Shown piece by piece: positions 9,039 through 15,539 of a DNA stretch of 57,211 nucleotides (positions are counted from its first letter, which is position 1; every line of letters starts with the position of its first letter). The DNA is from Fibrobacter sp. Lineage in GTDB: Bacteria; Fibrobacterota; Fibrobacteria; Fibrobacterales; Fibrobacteraceae. The notes beneath the pieces were generated by a model. It did not search any database. It was not told where the DNA came from and saw nothing but the letters and a program-made list of their open reading frames with translations. The DNA is taken from NCBI GenBank assembly GCA_017503015.1, contig JAFVTX010000058.1, positions 1 to 57,211 on the forward strand, written 5' to 3'. Made by a program: the position numbers and the translations under genes.

Positions 9039-10392
9039 GTTCTACTTGACAGCCTTTGCGGGTCTCCTTTTTGCCGCCCTTGCCTGGGTGGGCTGCTCCG
9101 ATAACGAAGTGGCCGGCGGCGTCAGCGAAGAGACCAACACCATTGCAGGTATTTTGGTAGACAAGAAGGGTGCTCCTGTAGTAAGCGCCATGGTCTATTG
9201 CAAGTCCGTTGAGGCAGATACGGTCACCTCTTCTGACGAGACGGATTCCAAGGGCAAGTTCAGCCTGCCCGTAAAACGTTTCGGCAACTATGGAATTTCG
9301 GCTACCGTAGATTCCCTGGCTTATTACGAAGTGGTGGAATTCAAAGGCAAGGATGTGGAACTGAATACGGCAACGCTTAAGGAAACTGCCGATGTTTCGG
9401 GCCGTGTCATGCTTCGTCAAGATTCTACGGCGGCGGGCATCCTGGTCCGCATACCCGGTTCTTCCTGGACCGCGACGACGGATTCTTTGGGCTTCTACAA
9501 GCTTGAAGGTGTGCCCGCGGGTAAAACAACCTTGCAGGTAGTTCCCGCAGATCTGACCCGTTTTGTGAGGGTGGAACATGAGGTGAATGTAGGCGCTCTG
9601 GCCGGTGCAAGTGGTATAGATTTTGTGATGCTTCCGCTCTCTATGGAATACGGCCTTCGCAGCTGGTGGGCCTTTAGTGCCGTCGGTAATGAGGGTCCCG
9701 TGGATTTCGTGAATGACTCCAGGTCCTGGACCGCGGGCATGAAGCTCTATGGCAATCCTGAATGGGGTGGATTTGTCAGTTATGACGAAACTTCGAACGT
9801 TGTCGGTGCGGTTCATTTCAAGGGGGCTTCCCAGTTTGGCGTGGTAGAAGACGATAGGGGAATTCTGGATAGTGCGACCGGATTTGCTGTTGAAGTGGTT
9901 CTGCATGTGGACAAGATCTTGGATACGGCGGCCACGTACCGCAAGAACCTGGTGGGCAAGCTGGGATTTGGTTCCGAAGATGACCAGAATGTGTTCAGTC
10001 TTGCGGTGGTCAAGGGTGAATGCAGTGCAGACAAGCCCAGTTTCGCCTTCTTCATGGCAGACGGTTCCGGCGATAGCCTTTCTTGCAAGAACGCCGTGGT
10101 GAGCAAGAACGCATTGGCATTCGGTAAGCGCTATTACCTGATGGCCACCTGGAACGGCAATGCGGTATCCCTGTACGAGAACGGCAAGAAGGTGGGGGAG
10201 ACCGATGTGCAGTTCGAAAAGATTTTGCCTTCCGAGGAATCCATCTTTGTGGGCAAGGAGTCCCTGGAGTTCAGCCTGGAAGACCTTCGGATTTCCGTGG
10301 AACCCTTGAACGAAGCCGATGCGGAATTCCGCAACAAGAGCCATGAAATTGAAACTCTTTTTCTAGGAACCAATTTTCAAGGAACCATCTAA
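9031..10392 (+). CDS. Lipoprotein with carboxypeptidase-regulatory-like and LamG-like domains
   Basis: A 453-residue lipoprotein. The hydrophobic N-terminus is followed by Cys22 (VGCSD), a slightly atypical lipobox. Residues ~35-200 hold two carboxypeptidase-regulatory-like beta domains (IAGILVDKKGAPVVSAMV; VSGRVMLRQDSTAAG). Residues ~210-440 look like a LamG/concanavalin-type sandwich (AVHFKGASQFGVVEDDRG; YYLMATWNGNAVSLYENGKK) that could bind carbohydrate at the cell surface. It is translationally coupled to the TIGR02147 gene by an 8-bp overlap and is followed 15 bp later by the PAS/zinc protein. Its ligand is unknown. Confidence 0.8.
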   Translation: MNKFYLTAFAGLLFAALAWVGCSDNEVAGGVSEETNTIAGILVDKKGAPVVSAMVYCKSVEADTVTSSDETDSKGKFSLPVKRFGNYGISATVDSLAYYEVVEFKGKDVELNTATLKETADVSGRVMLRQDSTAAGILVRIPGSSWTATTDSLGFYKLEGVPAGKTTLQVVPADLTRFVRVEHEVNVGALAGASGIDFVMLPLSMEYGLRSWWAFSAVGNEGPVDFVNDSRSWTAGMKLYGNPEWGGFVSYDETSNVVGAVHFKGASQFGVVEDDRGILDSATGFAVEVVLHVDKILDTAATYRKNLVGKLGFGSEDDQNVFSLAVVKGECSADKPSFAFFMADGSGDSLSCKNAVVSKNALAFGKRYYLMATWNGNAVSLYENGKKVGETDVQFEKILPSEESIFVGKESLEFSLEDLRISVEPLNEADAEFRNKSHEIETLFLGTNFQGTI

Positions 10393-10407
10393 CAGCAGGA
10401 GGACACC

Positions 10408-10923
10408 ATGATCGAGATGAATGCAAATCAAGAAACGGCCTGCTTTGAAGTGAACGAGCACGGTCGTATCCTTTCGGGGAACAGGCGTTTTTGCCGGATG
10501 TTCGGTTTCGACGAAAACGAAATCCGCTGGCACTACCTGAACGACCTGTACCGTTACCACAAGGACTTTGTGGCCTTTCTTTCGGGGACGGACGCAATGA
10601 ACTGCAACTTTGTCGCCAAGATGCGAACCCGCAAGGGCCGCAGTTTCAAGTGCAGCATCACCCGAGAGGCGGTGCAGGATGCCTATGGCAAGGTTCGTTT
10701 CCGCAGTACGGTCCGTAAGATGGTGGCCGGTGAGGCAACAGCTACGGCTCCTGCTATAGAGAATGTGGCCCCGTCGTCCGTGGTGTTCCTTGCCAAGTGT
10801 GCCCATTGTGGCTGTCAGATTCCCGTGGCCCGTGCCCGGGGTGTCAAACTGTCCACCCTCTGTAGCGATTGCGCCCGCAAGGTCTACCCCGAGGTGTACG
10901 AGCTGAAGACTGCCCAAGTTTAA
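10408..10923 (+). CDS. PAS domain protein with C-terminal zinc ribbon
   Basis: A 171-residue cytoplasmic protein. Residues ~8-110 form a PAS sensor domain (FEVNEHGRILSGNRRFCRMF; the later GRSFKCSITREAV is a typical PAS beta strand pair). A short Ala-rich linker leads to CAHCGC and CSDC near the C-terminus, a four-cysteine zinc-ribbon pattern. There is no kinase, cyclase or HTH domain, so it would act by protein or nucleic-acid binding. AGGAGG lies at good spacing before the ATG. It is the last gene of the TIGR02147 operon and is closed by a terminator at 10940. The combination with a TIGR02147 regulator suggests a role in controlling the lipoprotein, but this is inferred only from position. 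Confidence 0.7.
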   Translation: MIEMNANQETACFEVNEHGRILSGNRRFCRMFGFDENEIRWHYLNDLYRYHKDFVAFLSGTDAMNCNFVAKMRTRKGRSFKCSITREAVQDAYGKVRFRSTVRKMVAGEATATAPAIENVAPSSVVFLAKCAHCGCQIPVARARGVKLSTLCSDCARKVYPEVYELKTAQV

Positions 10924-10939
10924 CAATCATAGAACCCAT

Positions 10940-10979
10940 AAGCCCGGATTTGCACTGCTACGCATTTCCGGGCTTTTTT
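10940..10979 (+). terminator. Intrinsic terminator of the TIGR02147 operon
   Basis: A nine-base-pair stem, AAGCCCGGA/TCCGGGCTT, with an 18-nt loop is followed by T residues. The T-tract runs into the TATATT box of the next gene (10979-10984). Confidence 0.85.
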
Positions 10980-11006
10980 ATATTTTCTGTGTCAAAGCGA
11001 GGTTTT

Positions 11007-11705
11007 ATGCAGTCCTGGACCGAAATCAAGAACATTCAGAACCCCTCCGAAGAACAACAGCTGGAGGCCATTGGCCTTAACTGGTATGCCATTAGTTTAA
11101 TTGAAAATCCCTCGGAAAAAGTCCAACTGGCCGCTTTCGAAAAGAATGTTCAGGCCATTTTGTACGTGAAGGGCGGTCCTTGTAATGCTTTGGTTGATGC
11201 CTTGAATTCCGTCTCCGAAGAGGCGATGGCAGCGGCGGTGAAGGCTGACCCGAACATCTTCAAGTTTGTTCACAATCCGGACCTGCTTCGTGCCGCTGTC
11301 CGTGAAGACTGGAAAGTGGTCCGCCAGATCAAGGATGCGGGAGACGACCTGTGGGCAGAGGCTGTTCGGGTGAGCGCCGACGCCTTGAAGTATGTCAGCA
11401 ACCCGGGGGAGAAGGTCATGCTTGCCGCCCTGGAGCGGGACTGGAAACTCCTTCAGGACATTGAACGCCCCTCCGCCGCCATGGTGGCTGCCGCTGTGAA
11501 GCAGGATTACCACGCTTTGGAATTTGTGAGCATCAAGCGCCGTACGGAGCCTGTACAGCTCGCTGCTGTCCACGCTGACCCTCGCTGTATCCAGTTCCTT
11601 GAACGGGCCAGCGAGGCTGTCCAGATGGAAGCCGTCAAAAAAGACAAGTCGGTGTTTGGCCTAATAAAGCACCCGACTCCTGCTGTCGTAGATTACTGTA
11701 AGTAG
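11007..11705 (+). CDS. DUF4116-like helical repeat protein
   Basis: A 232-residue protein made of short helical repeats with the recurring pattern NPSEExQLxAI / NPGEKVMLAALERDW / PSAAMVAAAVKQDY, resembling DUF4116 repeats found in proteins that form alpha-solenoids. It has no signal peptide or membrane segment. TATATT at 10979-10984 and GAGG before the ATG give it its own promoter and a normal led mRNA. It converges on argH, whose stop is 9 bp away. Repeat proteins of this type usually mediate protein contacts; no partner can be named. Confidence 0.65.
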   Translation: MQSWTEIKNIQNPSEEQQLEAIGLNWYAISLIENPSEKVQLAAFEKNVQAILYVKGGPCNALVDALNSVSEEAMAAAVKADPNIFKFVHNPDLLRAAVREDWKVVRQIKDAGDDLWAEAVRVSADALKYVSNPGEKVMLAALERDWKLLQDIERPSAAMVAAAVKQDYHALEFVSIKRRTEPVQLAAVHADPRCIQFLERASEAVQMEAVKKDKSVFGLIKHPTPAVVDYCK

Positions 11706-11713
11706 TTCTCAGA

Positions 11714-13153
11714 TTACTTCTTGAAGGCTTTCAGAACCGCAGCAGCCTTGCCGAATTGCTGCTTCACGGACTTGGGACCGGTACCGCCTTCGATGTTACG
11801 GCGGCTTACGCTGTATTCGAAGGTGAGGGTCTTCTTCATCTGACCCACATTCGGGACGCCGGCGGCTTCCCAGGCCTCGTCGCTGAGGTCCGTGAATTCG
11901 AGGCCTTGGCGGGCGGCTTCGCCGACCAGGCTACCGACCACGTGGTGGGCGTCGCGGAACGGCACGCCGGATTCGACCAGCAAGTCAGCGAGGTCGGTAG
12001 CCAGCAGCGCCGGCAGCATCTTTGCGTGCATCTTGTCGAAGTTAAAGCGTGCACTTTCCAAGGCCTCTTTCATGACGCGGAGAATCACCTTCACGTTATG
12101 GACGGAGTCGAATACCGGTTCCTTGTCTTCTTGCAGGTCGCGGCTGTAGCTGAGCGGGGCTCCCTTCACCAGCGTGTAAAGCGCGCTGAAGTTACCGAGC
12201 ATGCGACCGGACTTTCCGCGGATGAGTTCCATGGAATCCGGGTTCTTCTTCTGCGGCATCATCGAGGATCCGCTAGAGAAGGCGTCGTGCAGGGTGAGGT
12301 AGCCGAATTCGCTGGTGCTCCAGTTCACAAAGTCTTCGGCGTAGCGGCTCATGGTGTTCGCGATAATCGCGAGGTCCGCTTCGAATTCCAGCATCATGTC
12401 GCGGTGGCTCACGGCGTCGATGCTGTTGGGGCTCACGCCGTTGAATCCGAGTTCCTTCGCCACCAAAGCGCGGTGGTACGGGAATGCGGAGCCTGCCATG
12501 GCGCCGCTACCCAGCGGAAGTTCGCTATGCAGTTCCAAAAAGTTGTCGAGGCGCTTCACGTCGCGGCTCACGGCAAAGAACATGCTCATCAGGTAATGGC
12601 TGAAGTAGATGGGCTGTGCCTGCTGCAGGTGCGTGTAGCCCGGCATCATCTTGCCGAAGTATTTCTTGGCGAGGTCCAGCACCGTTTCCATCAAAGAAAC
12701 TTCGAGAGCGCGGATTTCGGCGGCGCGGTGGCGCATGTAAAGCTTGAAGTCCGTGCAGACCTGGTCGTTACGGCTGCGGCCCGTGTGAATCTTCTTGCCG
12801 AGGGCACCGATGCGTTCGGTGAGCACCCGTTCCACGGCCATGTGGATGTCTTCGTCGGATTCCTGCCAAAGATTCTTGCCAGCCTTGTAGTCCTTGAGAA
12901 TGCTCTCGAGGCCATCGCAAATCTTCTTGTATTCCGCCTTGCTGAGCACGCCGGATTCTACCAGGCCCTTGCCGTGGCCGATGCTTCCTTCGATGTCTTC
13001 TTCGATGAGTTCGGCGTCAAATTGCAGGCTGAAGCTCAGGTCCACCATGCTCTGCGCCATGCCGCTAGCAAAACGGCCGGTCCACATGTTGGTCTGGGTG
13101 CCTTTTTTAGCAGAATCTTTCTTTGCAGATTTTTTTGTGCTGATCCTAGCCAT
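11714..13153 (-). CDS. argH: Argininosuccinate lyase
   Basis: Cleaves argininosuccinate to arginine and fumarate, the last step of arginine synthesis, in the cytoplasm. The 479-residue product has the fumarase/aspartase superfamily signature GSSMMPQKKNPD, the TGRSRNDQ motif and MWTGRFA near the N-terminus. The start ATG at 13153 is preceded by an SD-like AAGGAC and a TATATT box (13184-13189). An odd feature is a lysine-rich N-terminal extension of about 20 residues (ARISTKKSAKKDSAKKGTQT) before the usual first motif, absent from typical ArgH. It is transcribed leftward, downstream of the ketosynthase-like gene but with its own promoter. Confidence 0.96.
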   Translation of the reverse strand: MARISTKKSAKKDSAKKGTQTNMWTGRFASGMAQSMVDLSFSLQFDAELIEEDIEGSIGHGKGLVESGVLSKAEYKKICDGLESILKDYKAGKNLWQESDEDIHMAVERVLTERIGALGKKIHTGRSRNDQVCTDFKLYMRHRAAEIRALEVSLMETVLDLAKKYFGKMMPGYTHLQQAQPIYFSHYLMSMFFAVSRDVKRLDNFLELHSELPLGSGAMAGSAFPYHRALVAKELGFNGVSPNSIDAVSHRDMMLEFEADLAIIANTMSRYAEDFVNWSTSEFGYLTLHDAFSSGSSMMPQKKNPDSMELIRGKSGRMLGNFSALYTLVKGAPLSYSRDLQEDKEPVFDSVHNVKVILRVMKEALESARFNFDKMHAKMLPALLATDLADLLVESGVPFRDAHHVVGSLVGEAARQGLEFTDLSDEAWEAAGVPNVGQMKKTLTFEYSVSRRNIEGGTGPKSVKQQFGKAAAVLKAFKK

Positions 13154-13193
13154 TTTCAAGTCCTTTTTCTTTTTACAAAAGCAAATATAAAAT

Positions 13194-13811
13194 CTAGGCC
13201 GGTAACCGAGTCCGAATGAATTCCAGGGCTTCGTCTGCGGCGGTCTCAAAGTTGCCAACTAGAGGCGACGGGTCCAGTTCAATAGCCCCTTCGGTCTTTT
13301 CTGTTGAAAGCCTCAGAGCCAAGGCGCAGTAAGTGTTGGGGTAGGGGACCCCTGCCACGGGGGCGTAGGTCTCTGGAATCTTTTCGTCGGCGAAGACAAA
13401 AATTCGTTCTTTTTCGGAACCCGATTCCAGTGCGGCGGCACAGTCCGTAAGTCCATGCCTGAAGGCGTCCCTTCCCGAAAAAACGGCTGAATAGCCAGCG
13501 GTGTTTTTTTCGAGAATGGTGGCATTGGCGATAGAAGCGTTGAATACAGATAAACTAAAATGTGCCGGAGATACGTTGCCGGTCTGTAAAAGAGTGTCTG
13601 AAATTTTCAGTTGTTGGGAGATTTCGCCATATTGGGAGGCGAAGGTCACCTTGCAGGGCGGTAAGTCCTTGGAGATGGCGTCATTTACGAACACCACCAT
13701 CTTGGAAAGGAGGCTGAGCCTGCGCCGGGTGAGCATAGGCACGAATTTCACGTCGGGCTGAGGAGCCTCTTCACTCGGGACAAAAACCTTGAATTTTTTG
13801 ATATAGATCAT
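13194..13811 (-). CDS. Ketosynthase-like partner protein of an aryl polyene cluster (ApeC-like)
   Basis: A 205-residue protein resembling the short beta-ketoacyl synthase N-terminal family (Ketoacyl-synt_2) found in aryl polyene clusters. Recognisable segments are MLTRRRLSLLSKMVVFVNDA, FASQYGEISQQLKI and the motif PAHFSLSVFNASIANATI, where a true ketosynthase has its active-site cysteine; here no cysteine is present, as expected for a chain-length-factor-like subunit. In characterised aryl polyene systems such a protein (ApeC) forms a heterodimer with the catalytic ketosynthase, here probably the gene at 22258. Its start overlaps the stop of the methyltransferase by 4 bp (ATGA), so the two are translationally coupled. 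Confidence 0.75.
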   Translation of the reverse strand: MIYIKKFKVFVPSEEAPQPDVKFVPMLTRRRLSLLSKMVVFVNDAISKDLPPCKVTFASQYGEISQQLKISDTLLQTGNVSPAHFSLSVFNASIANATILEKNTAGYSAVFSGRDAFRHGLTDCAAALESGSEKERIFVFADEKIPETYAPVAGVPYPNTYCALALRLSTEKTEGAIELDPSPLVGNFETAADEALEFIRTRLPA

Positions 13812-14899
13812 TTTGTCCTGAACCGCAGCAACGAATAGCTGTTGGGGCCAACGTTGTGGTGTGCTTCTTTCAGTTCAAAGCCTGCAATTTCAACGGCGTG
13901 TTTCAGTTCCTCGAAACGGTACATCTTGGAGTTGCCGTTGGCAATGCAGGTGAAGTAGAGGGACGTGGCCTGCAGGGAGTAGGCGGCCGCTTCGAAGCGT
14001 TGCTTGTCCCACAGGGGTTCCAGCACGTACACGTCCGTTTCTGCAGTGGCGGCGGTGCGGATTTTAGTCAAGATCTTGGTGATTTCTTCCAGGGAGAAAC
14101 AGTCCAGGAACTGGCTCATCCACACGGCGTCGGCCCCCTTCGGGAACTCGGTGGTGTTGTCTAGCACGTTGCAGGGCACCATGTCGATACGGTTCTCGAA
14201 TCCGGCGGCCTTGGCGTTCTTTTCGGCCACGGCGGTCTGGCCCGGCAGGTCGATGATGGAAACCTTTACATCGGGGTTGTACTTGCAGCAGGCAATGGCC
14301 CACTTGGCGGTATTCCCGCCGATGTCGAACAGGCGGCCCACGGGGTTGGAGAACACGATGGGGAGTGCTTCGGGGAAGGCAAGGTCGGAATAGAAATGGT
14401 CAAAGCCGAACCAGCTCTTTTTTTGCTGGTCGGTGAGCTGGGAAAGTCCCTGATAAACCGTGCTCCAGTTGCCCAGGTGCTTGAGTCCGGCGGGTTTTCC
14501 TTCGCGGATAGCTTCTTGCATATCTTCGGCGCCCAGGTAGCAGATGTCTTCGGAAAAGTCCATGTTCACCTGGGTCATTTCGTCCTTCATCAGGAAAAAT
14601 CCAATCTTTCCGAGGGTGAGCCGCAGGTCGTCTTCTTTGGAATCCTTGTGGAGCTTGATGGCACCCATGCCGAGGCCCATTTCGATAAGAACGCCTACGC
14701 CGTAGAGGGAAATGCCCAGTTTCTTGGAAAGTTCCGAAACCGTAATGCCGTTCTTGCGGGCGTTACTGATTTCTTCCAGGATTCCCATGTCACGGAGGGC
14801 CTTGGCGGCATGGAAACTGAGGGGGGCGAAAGCGATTTTTTGAGCCTCGAACTTGGCGTCCACGGCGTTGATCTTGTCTTCGGTATAAAAGTCAAACAT
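13808..14899 (-). CDS. SAM-dependent methyltransferase of the aryl polyene cluster (ApeB-like)
   Basis: A 363-residue class I methyltransferase. The N-terminal ~100 residues form a winged-helix dimerisation region typical of small-molecule O/C-methyltransferases. The SAM-binding motif LFDIGGNTAKWAI lies near residue 190, with DLPGQ as motif II. In aryl polyene pathways a methyltransferase decorates the aromatic head group (for example a 3-methyl-4-hydroxyphenyl end), which is the inferred role here. Transcription runs leftward from a TATATT box (14935-14940), back to back with the ACP operon promoter. It is the first gene of a coupled pair with the ketosynthase-like protein. Confidence 0.8.
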   Translation of the reverse strand: MFDFYTEDKINAVDAKFEAQKIAFAPLSFHAAKALRDMGILEEISNARKNGITVSELSKKLGISLYGVGVLIEMGLGMGAIKLHKDSKEDDLRLTLGKIGFFLMKDEMTQVNMDFSEDICYLGAEDMQEAIREGKPAGLKHLGNWSTVYQGLSQLTDQQKKSWFGFDHFYSDLAFPEALPIVFSNPVGRLFDIGGNTAKWAIACCKYNPDVKVSIIDLPGQTAVAEKNAKAAGFENRIDMVPCNVLDNTTEFPKGADAVWMSQFLDCFSLEEITKILTKIRTAATAETDVYVLEPLWDKQRFEAAAYSLQATSLYFTCIANGNSKMYRFEELKHAVEIAGFELKEAHHNVGPNSYSLLRFRTK

Positions 14900-14934
14900 A
14901 GCGGGTCTCTTTATTTTGGGCCAAAATATAGTTT

Positions 14935-14976
14935 TTTTTGGAAAGGCTTTTTTACTTATTGGAAAATTTCTATATT
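14935..14976. promoter_or_regulatory. Divergent promoter region of the aryl polyene cluster
   Basis: Two TATATT boxes point away from each other: 14935-14940 on the minus strand for the methyltransferase and 14971-14976 on the plus strand for the ACP operon. No good -35 boxes are visible, so both promoters may be weak or activator-dependent. The pigment genes on the two strands could be controlled together from these 100 bp. Confidence 0.5.
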
Positions 14977-14998
14977 TCCGCCGTAAAATGGAGATTCT

Positions 14999-15268
14999 AT
15001 GTCAGATTTGAACCAGAAGATTAAAGAAGTGATTATCAAGTCCTTGGAACTTGAAGATATCACTCCGGAAGATATTTACGACGACGCGCCCCTTTTCGGG
15101 GAAGGCGACCGCAGCCTTGGGCTCGACAGTATCGACGCCCTGGAACTGGGGATTGCCATCAAGGAGAACTTCGGCGTTTCTTTCTCTACCGTGAACGAAG
15201 AGACCAAGAAGCACTTTGCCTCCGTCAACGCCCTGGCCGCCTACATTTCTGCCAACTCCCCTAGCTGA
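14999..15268 (+). CDS. Acyl carrier protein, aryl polyene cluster
   Basis: An 89-residue acyl carrier protein with the phosphopantetheine attachment motif LGLDSIDALEL, Ser44. It would carry the aryl starter or the growing polyene chain as a thioester. GGAG lies before the ATG. It is the first gene of the rightward pigment operon, followed 13 bp later by a second ACP; paired ACPs are usual in aryl polyene clusters. The two ACPs are clearly different proteins rather than a recent duplication. Confidence 0.92.
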   Translation: MSDLNQKIKEVIIKSLELEDITPEDIYDDAPLFGEGDRSLGLDSIDALELGIAIKENFGVSFSTVNEETKKHFASVNALAAYISANSPS

Positions 15269-15281
15269 TAAAGGACTGAAC

Positions 15282-15539
15282 ATGGAAAAACAGGAAATTT
15301 TCGACAGAATCAAGAACGCCCTGGTCGAGGAATTCGACATGGACGCCTCCAAGCTTGTTCCCGAGGCTAGGCTTTACGAAGATTTGGAATTGGACAGCAT
15401 CGACGCCGTGGACCTGATCGTGAAGCTCAAGTCCATGCTGCCCCGCAATATCGACCCCGAAGTGTTCAAGGCCGTGCGCACCCTGCAAGACGTGGTGGAC
15501 GCCATCTACGGCCTGATCCACGAAACGGAATCCAAGTAA
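15282..15539 (+). CDS. Second acyl carrier protein, aryl polyene cluster
   Basis: An 85-residue ACP with LELDSIDAVDL, Ser39 as the phosphopantetheine site, and the acidic helix pattern of type II carrier proteins. AAGGA precedes the ATG. Its stop overlaps the start of the ligase/dehydratase fusion by one base (TAATG), so the two are translationally coupled. One ACP probably carries the starter and the other the extender chain, by analogy with known aryl polyene systems. Confidence 0.92.
   Translation: MEKQEIFDRIKNALVEEFDMDASKLVPEARLYEDLELDSIDAVDLIVKLKSMLPRNIDPEVFKAVRTLQDVVDAIYGLIHETESK

Noticed and set aside
11756-13219. Long plus-strand frame opposite argH
   Set aside because: Same codon-bias shadow effect; argH is unambiguous on the other strand.
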